Part shown: positions 48,520 through 56,606 of the stretch, in pieces | How positions within the stretch are numbered: position 1 is the stretch's first letter | Layout of the letters: every line of letters begins with the position of its first letter | Assembly (NCBI RefSeq): GCF_021991835.1 | Contig: NZ_JAHDAU010000002.1 | Span: 496,001 to 560,000, forward strand | DNA length: 64,000 nucleotides | From: Polaribacter sargassicola | GTDB lineage: Bacteria > Bacteroidota > Bacteroidia > Flavobacteriales > Flavobacteriaceae | Direction: 5' to 3' | Position numbers and translations under genes: made by a program | Notes under the pieces: generated by a model | The model's input: the letters and a program-made list of their open reading frames with translations, nothing else | What the model was told of the DNA's origin: nothing | The model's database searches: none

Positions 48520-49000
48520 ATTCTGACAATTGAATTCTTATAGGCAATCTATATTTTGTAGTAACAGGAATCCCTCTTTTAATGGCTGGATGAATCTTTG
48601 GTAATTTTTCTACACTAAACTTTAGTAAACTATCTAATTTAGGTAGTTCTTTTTTAATTTTATCTGAATATTGAGTTGAATCTAATATAAATAAACCTTC
48701 AGCATTAATTATTAAGTTTACATAGACCACCTCATCTATAGAATCTACAATTGTAAAAGTATGTTTTTGTAGCTGCTCTCCTATTTTTTGATGTATTGTT
48801 GCTCTAAAACAGTCTTCTTTTTCTTCTTTATCAATAATATTATCACAAACTTTAAAAGAAGGAAAAACATCAACAGAAGAAAAATCTACAATTGTATCTA
48901 AAACAGGAACTTCTATTTTCTTAGAAAAAGAGAGTTTATCACAAGAAGTGAAACAAAAAAGCAACATTATAAAAAAAGTAACTCGTAAAAACATACTCAT
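48518..49000 (-). CDS. Lipoprotein with a TonB C-terminal-like domain
   Basis: 160 residues with lipobox FTSC (about residues 17-20). A CD...EKEDCF pair of cysteines (about 53-66) is followed by a TonB_C-like fold (VVYVNLIINAEGLF ... LPKIHPAIKRG ... YRLPIRIQL). The same CxxD/KCF then TonB_C order occurs at the C-termini of the two M56 proteins upstream, so this looks like a free copy of that domain. It is last in the blaI cluster, 36 bp after the TPR gene. Confidence 0.75.
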   Translation of the reverse strand: MSMFLRVTFFIMLLFCFTSCDKLSFSKKIEVPVLDTIVDFSSVDVFPSFKVCDNIIDKEEKEDCFRATIHQKIGEQLQKHTFTIVDSIDEVVYVNLIINAEGLFILDSTQYSDKIKKELPKLDSLLKFSVEKLPKIHPAIKRGIPVTTKYRLPIRIQLSE

Positions 49001-49036
49001 ATTTAAAGTGTGAATTTACAAAACTTTAACGACTTT

Positions 49037-50290
49037 TTATTCTAAAGTTTCTCCTCTTAAAAAGTACTCTTTTTTGATCTCTTTTAATCTCTTTTCTACA
49101 AAATCAGTGATAACTTTATCTTTAGATTCAAACCTTTCAATGTATCTTTTATAATGTGCATATGCTATTTTTTTATCTTTATAAAAATCATCAGACAATT
49201 TAGCTAACTGAAAAAGAGCTTTGTAATTATTAAAGTTTTCTTTGTATGCTTTTTCAAAATTTATAATTGCTTGCTTAGGTTTTTTAGTTTCATAATACAT
49301 AGTAGCCATTCCAAAATACTCTTCATCTCTCTTTTCTTTACCAATGTAGGTGGCCATTCTATAATTAAGTTCTGCCAATTTATAATTTTTCTCTTTCATT
49401 GCTATATGTCCTAAAAAAGTATAAGGTTTAAAATTATCTCTTTCTACAAATTTTAATTTATTAAAGTATTTTTTAGCTTTATCTAAACTATCTAAATTGT
49501 AAAAAGTACGTCCTAACATAGAAATTGGGTATGTATCATTTTTAGAAATTGTATCGAGTTTAAATAGAAACGGAAGAGCTTCAACATATTTTTTATCTTT
49601 ATATAATAGGTTTATTTTTAACTTATTTAAAGAGACATGGTTACTATCTATTTGCAAGCCTTTATCAACAAAAATTCTTGTAGAATCTTTATCTTTTAGT
49701 TTATTAAAACTTGTAGACAATCTTAAAATAGCATTTAAATGTGTAGAATCTTTAGCGTAAGTATCTAAAAAACTATTAATCATTCTATCTCTATCATTTT
49801 TTATAGCATAAGACAAACCTAATTGATAAGAATAATGTGCATTTAAAGTATCTTTTTTAATTAAATCTTTAAATACTTTTATGGCTTTATCTCCATTTTT
49901 AGATACTAAGTAAAGTTTACCTAATTGATATTTTAAAACCAAGTTTAAAGAATCTTTTGCTAAAATATCTTCGTATATTTTAATTGATTTATATGTTTTT
50001 TTTAATCGCTGATAAGCTTTGGCTAATTTTAATTTTGCTTTATAATCTTCTTTAAAAACCAATGCCTTTTCTAAAAAAAGAACTGTTTTTGCATAATTGT
50101 CTATAGATTCGTAAATAATTGCTGTTTTATAGTTTGATAAAAAAGAAGGTTCTTTTATACTTTCTAACTCATTTAAAGCTAAATGATATCTTCCTTTTTC
50201 AAACAAACTATCAATCGTAGAAAAAGCCGGAGTTTGCGCCCCGACTTTTAAAAATCCAAATAAAATTATAAATAATATCTTCTTTTTCAT
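49037..50290 (-). CDS. TPR protein of the BlaI/M56 cluster
   Basis: 417 residues with a signal peptide (MKKKILFIILFGFLKVGAQ). TPR-type helices cover most of the mature protein (LKLAKAYQRLKKTYKSIKIYE, YQLGKLYLVSKNGDKAIKVF and others). It lies 10 bp downstream of the second M56 gene, so it is co-transcribed. It may be a periplasmic scaffold for the signalling proteins. Confidence 0.8.
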   Translation of the reverse strand: MKKKILFIILFGFLKVGAQTPAFSTIDSLFEKGRYHLALNELESIKEPSFLSNYKTAIIYESIDNYAKTVLFLEKALVFKEDYKAKLKLAKAYQRLKKTYKSIKIYEDILAKDSLNLVLKYQLGKLYLVSKNGDKAIKVFKDLIKKDTLNAHYSYQLGLSYAIKNDRDRMINSFLDTYAKDSTHLNAILRLSTSFNKLKDKDSTRIFVDKGLQIDSNHVSLNKLKINLLYKDKKYVEALPFLFKLDTISKNDTYPISMLGRTFYNLDSLDKAKKYFNKLKFVERDNFKPYTFLGHIAMKEKNYKLAELNYRMATYIGKEKRDEEYFGMATMYYETKKPKQAIINFEKAYKENFNNYKALFQLAKLSDDFYKDKKIAYAHYKRYIERFESKDKVITDFVEKRLKEIKKEYFLRGETLE

Positions 50291-50300
50291 GTGTTTTTAA

Positions 50301-51779
50301 TTAGATTACCTTTATCGTTAAAGGAATATTGTAATAAACTTCTTCATTATTACTTGGTTTTTTCTCTGTAACTATTTTTGGTAAATTATTCATAACTCTA
50401 ACAACTTCTTCTTTTATTTTAACATCTGATGCTCTAACCTTTACACCATCAACTTCACCTTCCGAATTAATTTTAAAAGCTATAAGAACTCTTTTTACAC
50501 CAGATTTTAAACCAGAATTATTAAGCAAATCTTTATTAAAACTTTCAGAGAAATGATTTTGAACATTAGCAGCAAAACATTTCATTTGTTCGTCTTTATC
50601 GGTAGAATTACAATCTGGTTGTGTAGTTGAAACATTCCATGCACTTTCTGGCACTATTACCTCATCAAGCATCTTAGAACTACTCTTAGCTTTATCGTTA
50701 GTTATTTGTTTTGTATAAGTAAACTCATTTACCAACTTACCTTTCTTAAAGTTTAAAGCAACAACACTTTCTGGTAATAAAGTTAAAACATCTACTTCTT
50801 TTCCGTTGCTATCAACACCAATGGTTTCACCTAATTCATTTTGTTTTATCAAATAAAATTCATTTTCTATTTTAATTTTCCCTTGATATTCTTCTGTAGA
50901 AACATCCATAGAATCACTCTTAGAATTTGTGCACGATACATAAAATAACATACTTGCCAATACAGGTATTAATACTAAATATTTTACTTGATTCATTTTC
51001 TTAGATTGTGTTTTTTTCATCATAATAATTCTTTTTTTAATTAATGTTTGTTTATAAAATTGGTTAACAAAAGCAATATTTTCTACTTGAAAAAAGTTAG
51101 ATAATAGGTTGTTGATATACATTTCTTTTGTGGCAGATTTTGCAGCAACTTCATCAGAAATATATTCGTGTATTAAAGTGATTCTTTTCTGATAGAAATA
51201 AATCATCGGGTTAAACCACATAACAATTTTTAAAATCTCAAAGAACAGCAAGTCTAAAGAATGCTTTTGCTTTGTATGCACTAACTCGTGTGCTATAATT
51301 TGTTTTTGCTGAGATACTGGAATTTCTTTTCCTAAAAAGATAAAGTTGAAAAACGAAAATGCTCTAGTTTGCTTTGGAATTAAAACCAACGTAAAAAACT
51401 CTTTTTTTACAACTTGATGTTTTCTAATTAGATTGACAACTTTAAATAGTTTCACTAAAAATAAGATTGAAAAAACTACAACACCAATCCAAAATAAAAT
51501 GTTTAAATAATTTACTTGATTAACAGATTGATACATTTCTGTTTTCTCTATCACTTTTTCTGGTGATAAAACAATTTCTGGCAAATGAATAATATATTCT
51601 TGTGGAACCGCTTTTTTAAAGGTTGGTATTTTTATCAACGGAATTAAAAAAGACAATAAAGGCGTAGTTAATAAATAGCTTCTGTTTTTGTTAAAGAACG
51701 TTTCTTTACTTAAAAAGAAATCATAAATAGCCAAGAACAAAACTTGAAACAAAATAACTTGTAGAATATAATTTATCAT
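50301..51779 (-). CDS. M56 (BlaR1-like) metallopeptidase with TonB_C domain, copy B
   Basis: 492 residues. TM helices lie near 1-20, 35-50 and 90-110. The zinc site is HELVH (about 163-167), with a third-ligand Glu in HEYISDE (about 205-211). A further TM segment with VLASMLFYVSC (about 270-285) is followed by an extracytoplasmic region ending in a TonB_C fold (VKRVLIAFKINSEGEVDGVKV ... YYNIPLTIKV). BlaR1-type proteins cleave a BlaI-type repressor after sensing a signal. The N-terminal 285 residues differ from copy A at about 12 positions; the C-terminal halves are quite different. It starts 6 bp after copy A ends. Confidence 0.88.
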   Translation of the reverse strand: MINYILQVILFQVLFLAIYDFFLSKETFFNKNRSYLLTTPLLSFLIPLIKIPTFKKAVPQEYIIHLPEIVLSPEKVIEKTEMYQSVNQVNYLNILFWIGVVVFSILFLVKLFKVVNLIRKHQVVKKEFFTLVLIPKQTRAFSFFNFIFLGKEIPVSQQKQIIAHELVHTKQKHSLDLLFFEILKIVMWFNPMIYFYQKRITLIHEYISDEVAAKSATKEMYINNLLSNFFQVENIAFVNQFYKQTLIKKRIIMMKKTQSKKMNQVKYLVLIPVLASMLFYVSCTNSKSDSMDVSTEEYQGKIKIENEFYLIKQNELGETIGVDSNGKEVDVLTLLPESVVALNFKKGKLVNEFTYTKQITNDKAKSSSKMLDEVIVPESAWNVSTTQPDCNSTDKDEQMKCFAANVQNHFSESFNKDLLNNSGLKSGVKRVLIAFKINSEGEVDGVKVRASDVKIKEEVVRVMNNLPKIVTEKKPSNNEEVYYNIPLTIKVI

Positions 51780-51785
51780 CGCTTT

Positions 51786-53201
51786 TTATTTTACATCATC
51801 TACATAAAGAGTAAACGGAATTGAATATTTTACACTTACTTTTTCGCCTTTTTGTTCTCCTGGAATCATTTTGGGTAAAGTACTTATTACTCTTATCACT
51901 TCTTCTTCTATACTTTTATGTGGCCCTCTAGCTTTTACATCAGCTACATTTCCTTCTTTATCTATTTTAAAAGTTATAAAAACTCTTTTTTTCCCAAAAG
52001 GTAAACCAAGACTTTGTACTAAATCTGCATTAAAATTTTTACCAAAATGCATTTGTACACTTCTAGAAAAACATTTCTTATCTCCTTCTTCACAATCAGG
52101 AAAAGTAGGTGCTTTTTCTATTTCTGTAAAAGAGATATCTTCTCCAGAACTTGTTGCTTCTTCATTTTCTAACACTATTTCTATCAACTTACTTGTAGAA
52201 CGATCATTTGCATCTATATTGCTCTTAACAGAACTCACCAATTTTGTAGTAGCATCTAATCTTTTATTTATAGAACTTAAAGAATCTAATAATTCTTGAT
52301 TTTGTGTTTTTAATACAACTATTTCAGATTTATTTTCTTTAGCTATAGATGCACAAGAAGTATAAAACAGCATACTTGCCAATACAGGAATCAATACTAA
52401 GTATTTTAGCTGCTTTGTTTTTTTAGATTGTGTTTTCTTCATCATAATAATTCTTTTTTTGATTAAGGTTTTTTTATAAAATTGATTTACAAAAGCAATA
52501 TTTTCTACTTGAAAAAAGTTAGATAATAAGTTGTTTATATACATTTCTTTTGTGACAGATTTTGCAGCAACTTCATCAGAAATATATTCGTGTATTAAAG
52601 TGATTCTTTTCTGGTAGAAGTAAATCATCGGGTTAAACCACATAACAATTTTTAAAATCTCAAAGAACAGCAAGTCTAAAGAATGCTTCTGCTTTGTATG
52701 CACTAACTCGTGTGCTATAATTTGTTTTTGCTGAGATACTGGAATTTCTTTTCCTAAAAAGATAAAGTTGAAAAACGAAAATGCTTTTGTTTGCTCCGGA
52801 ATTAAAACCAACTTAAAAAACTCATTTTTTACAACTTGATGTTTTCTAATTAGATTGACAACTTTAAATAGTTTCGCTAAAAATAAGATTGAAAAAACTA
52901 CAACACCAATCCAAAATAAAATGTTTAAATAATTTACCTGATTAACAGACTGATACATTTCTGTTTTCTCTATCACTTTTTCTGGTGATAAAACAATTTC
53001 TGGCAAATGAATGATATATTCTTGCGGAACGGCTTTTTTAAAGGTTGGTATTTTTATCAACGGAATTAAAAAAGACAATAAAGGCGTAGTTAATAAATAG
53101 CTTCTGTTTTTGTTAAAGAACGTTTCTTTACCTAAAAAGAAATCATAAATAGCCAAGAACAAAACTTGAAACAAAATAACTTGTAGAATATAATTAATCA
53201 T
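51786..53201 (-). CDS. M56 (BlaR1-like) metallopeptidase with TonB_C domain, copy A
   Basis: 471 residues, same layout as copy B: membrane helices, HELVH zinc site (about 163-167), HEYISDE, a TM ending FYTSC, then a coiled-coil-like stretch (LKTQNQELLDSLSSINKRLD, about 298-317) replacing the copy B linker, a CEEGDKKCF pair and a TonB_C-like end (RVFITFKIDKEGNVADVKA ... YSIPFTLYV). No penicillin-binding sensor domain is present, so the signal is not a beta-lactam in the usual way. The blaI repressor gene lies upstream across a 154-bp spacer containing a repeat element. Confidence 0.88.
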   Translation of the reverse strand: MINYILQVILFQVLFLAIYDFFLGKETFFNKNRSYLLTTPLLSFLIPLIKIPTFKKAVPQEYIIHLPEIVLSPEKVIEKTEMYQSVNQVNYLNILFWIGVVVFSILFLAKLFKVVNLIRKHQVVKNEFFKLVLIPEQTKAFSFFNFIFLGKEIPVSQQKQIIAHELVHTKQKHSLDLLFFEILKIVMWFNPMIYFYQKRITLIHEYISDEVAAKSVTKEMYINNLLSNFFQVENIAFVNQFYKKTLIKKRIIMMKKTQSKKTKQLKYLVLIPVLASMLFYTSCASIAKENKSEIVVLKTQNQELLDSLSSINKRLDATTKLVSSVKSNIDANDRSTSKLIEIVLENEEATSSGEDISFTEIEKAPTFPDCEEGDKKCFSRSVQMHFGKNFNADLVQSLGLPFGKKRVFITFKIDKEGNVADVKARGPHKSIEEEVIRVISTLPKMIPGEQKGEKVSVKYSIPFTLYVDDVK

Positions 53202-53217
53202 AACTTTTTTTTATTAA

Positions 53218-53339
53218 TCAATTCGAGTGAGACTGTTTATCAACAGAATTATATCAAGAAATATTTAAAATGAAAATCAAACCAACGTTTCAAATTTCTC
53301 CACACAGATTTTATGTCTTTAAAAATTCACTCGAATCGA
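53218..53339. repeat. Inverted-repeat element between blaI and the M56 genes
   Basis: TCAATTCGAGTGA (53218-53230) and TCACTCGAATCGA (53327-53339) are terminal arms matching at 12 of 13 positions, 96 bp apart. The inner 14-mer AAAATTCACTCGAA recurs at 20056-20069. The element has no coding potential and splits the blaI-M56 spacer, a small non-autonomous mobile-repeat look. Confidence 0.75.
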
Positions 53340-53355
53340 TATTTTTTAATATTGC

Positions 53356-53718
53356 TTACTCTTTCTTGTTCACTTCTTTTAAAATAGATTCTAATTCTTT
53401 AACATCCATTTTATTTTCCTTTACAAAAAAAGAAACCATACTTTTAAATGATCCATTAAAATAACCGTCCATTAATTTGTGTAAACTTTGGTTACTATAA
53501 GCTTCTTTTTCTACAATAGGATAATACAAAAAACCTCTACCTACAGGTTTATGATTTACAAATTCTTTAGTTTCTAAAATTCTAATGATGGTAGAAACGG
53601 TATTATATGCTGGTTTTGGTTCTGGTAATTTTTCAATTACATCTTTTACAGAGGCTTCTTCTAACGTCCATAAAACTTGCATTATCTGCTCTTCCGCTTT
53701 TGTTAATTGCTTACTCAT
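53356..53718 (-). CDS. blaI: BlaI/MecI/CopY-family repressor
   Basis: 120 residues, usual length. A winged helix occupies about 5-80 (LTKAEEQIMQVLWTLEEASVKDVIEKL and YNTVSTIIRILETKEFV), and a C-terminal dimer helix follows. Such repressors are cleaved by M56 partners encoded alongside, here copies A and B. Paired AACTAATTTTTTAGTT palindromes flank its promoter (53724-53739, 53773-53788), suggesting autoregulation. The C-terminal dimer region has a plausible cleavage zone, but the site cannot be named. Confidence 0.92.
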   Translation of the reverse strand: MSKQLTKAEEQIMQVLWTLEEASVKDVIEKLPEPKPAYNTVSTIIRILETKEFVNHKPVGRGFLYYPIVEKEAYSNQSLHKLMDGYFNGSFKSMVSFFVKENKMDVKELESILKEVNKKE

Positions 53719-53723
53719 TTTTT

Positions 53724-53739
53724 AACTAATTTTTTAGTT
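53724..53739. promoter_or_regulatory. Candidate BlaI operator 1
   Basis: The perfect palindrome AACTAATTTTTTAGTT lies between the blaI -7 box and its ATG (53718). It is identical to the copy at 53773-53788, with start-to-start distance 49 bp. Confidence 0.65.
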
Positions 53740-53747
53740 CAACATTA

Positions 53748-53755
53748 CAAATATA
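53748..53755 (-). promoter_or_regulatory. blaI -7 element
   Basis: CAAATATA on plus (TATATTTG on minus) is a perfect TAnnTTTG 30 nt before the blaI start, framed by the two palindromes. Confidence 0.65.
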
Positions 53756-53772
53756 ACTATTTTATTAGTTTA

Positions 53773-53788
53773 AACTAATTTTTTAGTT
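53773..53788. promoter_or_regulatory. Candidate BlaI operator 2
   Basis: A second identical AACTAATTTTTTAGTT overlaps a further palindrome ATTAGTTTAAACTAAT (53764-53779). It lies upstream of the blaI -7 box and just upstream of the plus-strand -7 box at 53791-53798, so one repressor could control both divergent transcripts. Confidence 0.65.
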
Positions 53789-53790
53789 AT

Positions 53791-53798
53791 TAAATTTG
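53791..53798 (+). promoter_or_regulatory. -7 element for the DUF456 gene
   Basis: TAAATTTG matches TAnnTTTG and starts 2 bp after operator 2. It lies 85 nt before the DUF456 ATG. Confidence 0.5.
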
Positions 53799-53882
53799 TA
53801 ACAAAAAGAAATTATAACCGTCTAATAATTAGAAAACTGCCGTAAACATTGGCTTTGCAGTTACTATTTTTTTTTAATAAAT

Positions 53883-54383
53883 ATGGATATTTTTTTACTA
53901 CTATTAGGTTTTTTATTTGTTTGCTTAGGCATTATTGGTTCTTTTCTACCTGTTTTGCCTGGTCCTTTAACAAGTTGGATAGGCTTACTTTTACTACATT
54001 TAACCAAAGTAATTACGATAGATTTTACTTTTTTAGGAATAACCTTAGCAATTGCAATCTTAATTTGGGTTCTTGATTATTTTATACCTGCAATAGGAAC
54101 TAAAAAATTTGGTGGAACAAAATTTGGGGTTTATGGTACTACAATCGGTTTAATTATTGGTCTGCTCTCTCCTATTCCTTTTGGTATGTTGATAGGTACA
54201 TTTTTTGGAGCTTTAATTGGAGAATTAATTTACGATAGTAAAGATACAAACAGAGCTTTAAAGGCTTCTTTTGGTGCCTTTGTAGGCTTTTTAGCCTCAG
54301 CTACCATCAAATTTTCTATTGCAGCTACTTACTTTGTATTTTTTTTAATTCAATTTTGGGAAGTAAAAGAAAACTTTTTTTAA
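53883..54383 (+). CDS. DUF456 family membrane protein
   Basis: 166 residues, glycine-rich and strongly hydrophobic with about five membrane helices. GIIGSFLPVLPGPLTSWIGLLLL near the start and IPAIGTKKFGGTKFGVYG in the middle are DUF456 hallmarks. Function unknown in the family. It is divergent from blaI across the operator region. Confidence 0.88.
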   Translation: MDIFLLLLGFLFVCLGIIGSFLPVLPGPLTSWIGLLLLHLTKVITIDFTFLGITLAIAILIWVLDYFIPAIGTKKFGGTKFGVYGTTIGLIIGLLSPIPFGMLIGTFFGALIGELIYDSKDTNRALKASFGAFVGFLASATIKFSIAATYFVFFLIQFWEVKENFF

Positions 54384-54456
54384 AAAATCTACTTTAAATA
54401 AAACCTGAAGGTTGTGTATTTTAAATATTTCTAAAAAAAACATTATCATTAAAAAC

Positions 54457-54563
54457 AAAAAAAAGCGTCCCGTTTCAGGGAAGCTTTCCATTGGTTAACA
54501 AAACCATGACACTTTTACTAAAGTGCCAAAACAACACAACTAATAACTGCCCTAACAAAAAGC
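54457..54563 (-). ncRNA. Candidate small RNA with own promoter and terminator
   Basis: On the minus strand a good promoter (54570-54599) is followed by a roughly 107-nt segment. It contains a GGCACTTT/AAAGTGTC hairpin (54508-54527), a GGTT/AACC hairpin and a terminator (AAGC..CCC / GGG..GCTT then eight U, 54457-54486). It ends before any minus-strand gene, so it is not a leader of a neighbour. It contains a 10-codon frame MVLLTNGKLP (54475-54507) whose stop is in the terminator loop. It lacks the SRP-RNA GGAAGG...AGCAGCC signature, and I cannot match it to a known family. Confidence 0.65.
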
Positions 54564-54569
54564 AGCCGA

Positions 54570-54599
54570 CAAATATACAACCTTTTTAAATTTTCGCAA
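54570..54599 (-). promoter_or_regulatory. Promoter of the candidate small RNA
   Basis: On minus, TTG (54597-54599), 19 nt and TATATTTG (54570-54577) match the Bacteroidota consensus exactly. Confidence 0.8.
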
Positions 54600-54630
54600 G
54601 TAAAGAAGGCATTTTTTATTTATTTCTCAA

Positions 54631-54661
54631 TTGTCTATTCATTTAAAGCATCGTATCTTTG
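54631..54661 (+). promoter_or_regulatory. lysS promoter
   Basis: TTG (54631-54633), 20 nt and TATCTTTG (54654-54661) form a consensus promoter 36 nt before ATG 54698. It rules out the upstream TTG start at 54659. Confidence 0.8.
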
Positions 54662-54697
54662 CATCCTTTAATAAACATCAGAAAATTTAGACAACAA

Positions 54698-56392
54698 ATG
54701 CAATTATCAGAACAAGAAGTTGTACGTAGAGAAAAGCTTGTAAAATTACGCGCTTTAGGTATCAATCCTTATCCTGCAGATTTATACCCTATAGATTCTA
54801 ACTCAAAAGAGATTAAACAGAATTTTGTTGCTGATAAAAAGGTAGTTATTGCTGGTAGATTAATGTCTATTAATATACAAGGTAAAGCCTCTTTTGCTCA
54901 GTTACAAGATGGTGAAGGTAGAATACAAGTGTATTTTAACAGAGATGAAATCTGTACAGGAGAAGACAAAACTTTATATAATGATGTTTTTAAAAAATTA
55001 CTAGATTTAGGTGATTTTGTAGGGATTGAAGGAGAATTGTTTACAACAAAAGTAGGCGAAAAAACAGTAAAAGTTAAAGATTTTAAACTGCTTTCTAAAG
55101 CATTAAAACCTTTACCAATGCCAAAAGTAAAAGATGGTGTTACTTATGATGCTTTTACTGATCCAGAATTAAGATACAGACAACGTTATGCAGACTTAGT
55201 AGTAAACCCGCATGTAAAGGAAGTTTTTATAAAAAGAACAAAATTGTTTAATGCAATGCGTTCTTTCTTTAATAATGCTGGTTATTTTGAAGTAGAAACA
55301 CCTGTTTTACAACCAATTCCGGGTGGTGCAGCTGCAAGACCTTTTATTACACACCATAATTCTTTAGACATTCCTTTATATATGAGAATTGCTAACGAAT
55401 TGTATTTAAAAAGACTAATTGTTGGTGGTTTTGATGGAGTTTATGAATTTTCTAAAAACTTTAGAAATGAAGGAATGGACAGAACTCATAATCCAGAATT
55501 TACAGCCATGGAAATCTATGTTTCTTACAAAGATTACAATTGGATGATGGATTTTTGTGAGCAACTTTTAGAACACTGTGCAATTGCTGTAAACGGAACT
55601 TCTGAAGCTACTTTTGGTGAACATAAAATAGATTTTAAAGCGCCATACGCAAGAGTAACCATGGCAGATTCTATTAAACATTTTACTGGTTTTGATATTA
55701 CTGGTAAAACAGAAGATGAAATTAGAGAAGCTGCAAAATCTATGGATATTCCTGTAGATGAAACAATGGGGAAAGGAAAATTAATTGATGAAATTTTTGG
55801 TGAAAAATGTGAAGGAAACTACATTCAGCCAACTTTTATTACTGATTATCCAAAAGAAATGTCTCCACTTTGTAAAGAACACAGAGACAACCCTGAATTA
55901 ACAGAGCGTTTTGAGTTGATGGTTTGCGGTAAAGAAATTGCCAACGCATATTCTGAATTAAATGATCCAATAGACCAACGAGAGCGTTTTGAAGATCAAT
56001 TAAAATTAGCAGCAAAGGGTGATGATGAAGCTACAGAATTTATAGATCAAGACTTTTTAAGAGCTTTAGAATACGGTATGCCACCAACTTCTGGAATGGG
56101 AATTGGAATGGACAGACTAATTATGTTTTTAACAAACAACCAATCTATACAAGAAGTTTTATTTTTCCCTCAAATGAGACCAGAGAAAAAGGCTCCTTCT
56201 ATAGAATTAAATGATGATGAAAAAGCTGTTTTAGCAATTATTACAAAAGCAGAAAAAATAGATTTAGTAGAATTAAAAACACAATCTGGTTTATCTAATA
56301 AAAAGTGGGATAAAACTATAAAAGGTTTAACCAAAAAAGAGGTTGCAAAAGTTTCTAAAACAGACGAAGGTTTGTTTGTAGAAGCACTATAA
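54698..56392 (+). CDS. lysS: Lysyl-tRNA synthetase (class II)
   Basis: 564 residues from ATG 54698 (MQLSEQEVVRREKL). The OB-fold anticodon domain is at about 50-160 (VVIAGRLMSINIQGKASFAQLQD in part). Motif 2 is NFRNEGMDRTHNPEFT and motif 3 GMGIGMDRLIMFLTNN (about 470). A C-terminal extension of about 70 residues after FFPQMRPEK (winged-helix-like, LVELKTQSGLSNKKWDKTIK) exceeds the usual 500-residue enzyme. I believe this is frequent in Bacteroidota, from memory. It is closed by the terminator at 56444-56478. Confidence 0.96.
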   Translation: MQLSEQEVVRREKLVKLRALGINPYPADLYPIDSNSKEIKQNFVADKKVVIAGRLMSINIQGKASFAQLQDGEGRIQVYFNRDEICTGEDKTLYNDVFKKLLDLGDFVGIEGELFTTKVGEKTVKVKDFKLLSKALKPLPMPKVKDGVTYDAFTDPELRYRQRYADLVVNPHVKEVFIKRTKLFNAMRSFFNNAGYFEVETPVLQPIPGGAAARPFITHHNSLDIPLYMRIANELYLKRLIVGGFDGVYEFSKNFRNEGMDRTHNPEFTAMEIYVSYKDYNWMMDFCEQLLEHCAIAVNGTSEATFGEHKIDFKAPYARVTMADSIKHFTGFDITGKTEDEIREAAKSMDIPVDETMGKGKLIDEIFGEKCEGNYIQPTFITDYPKEMSPLCKEHRDNPELTERFELMVCGKEIANAYSELNDPIDQRERFEDQLKLAAKGDDEATEFIDQDFLRALEYGMPPTSGMGIGMDRLIMFLTNNQSIQEVLFFPQMRPEKKAPSIELNDDEKAVLAIITKAEKIDLVELKTQSGLSNKKWDKTIKGLTKKEVAKVSKTDEGLFVEAL

Positions 56393-56443
56393 AATTTTGC
56401 TTTTCTAAGAACTTATTTTCAGAAACTATTTTATAATAAATTT

Positions 56444-56478
56444 AAAAAAGGAATTACAGAAATGTAGTTCCTTTTTTT
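56444..56478 (+). terminator. Terminator after lysS (copy 1 of a 29-bp duplicated sequence)
   Basis: A6GGAA-TACA / TGTA-TTCCT7 hairpin with GAAA loop. Bases 56449-56477 recur exactly at 57228-57256. Confidence 0.9.
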
Positions 56479-56481
56479 GTA

Positions 56482-56560
56482 TGACACTTTTTTTTATAAA
56501 ATGACTTTTTTTGACATAAAATTGTCTTTATATTGACGCTATTATGACACTACTAAGACA
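56482..56560 (+). promoter_or_regulatory. Phased TGACA array upstream of the XRE gene
   Basis: TGACA-like pentamers begin at 56482, 56502 (TGACT), 56512, 56534 (TGACG), 56545 and 56556 (AGACA), with an inverted TGTC near 56524. Intervals are close to multiples of 10-11 bp, so the sites face the same side of the helix. They are probable operator sites, perhaps for the XRE protein itself. Confidence 0.5.
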
Positions 56561-56606
56561 CATTTTTCATTGGTAATTTTAACAAATAATTAAAAATTAA
56601 AATATC

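Noticed and set aside
54659..54697. TTG start for LysS
   Set aside because: It overlaps the -7 box TATCTTTG; ATG 54698 fits both promoter and protein family.
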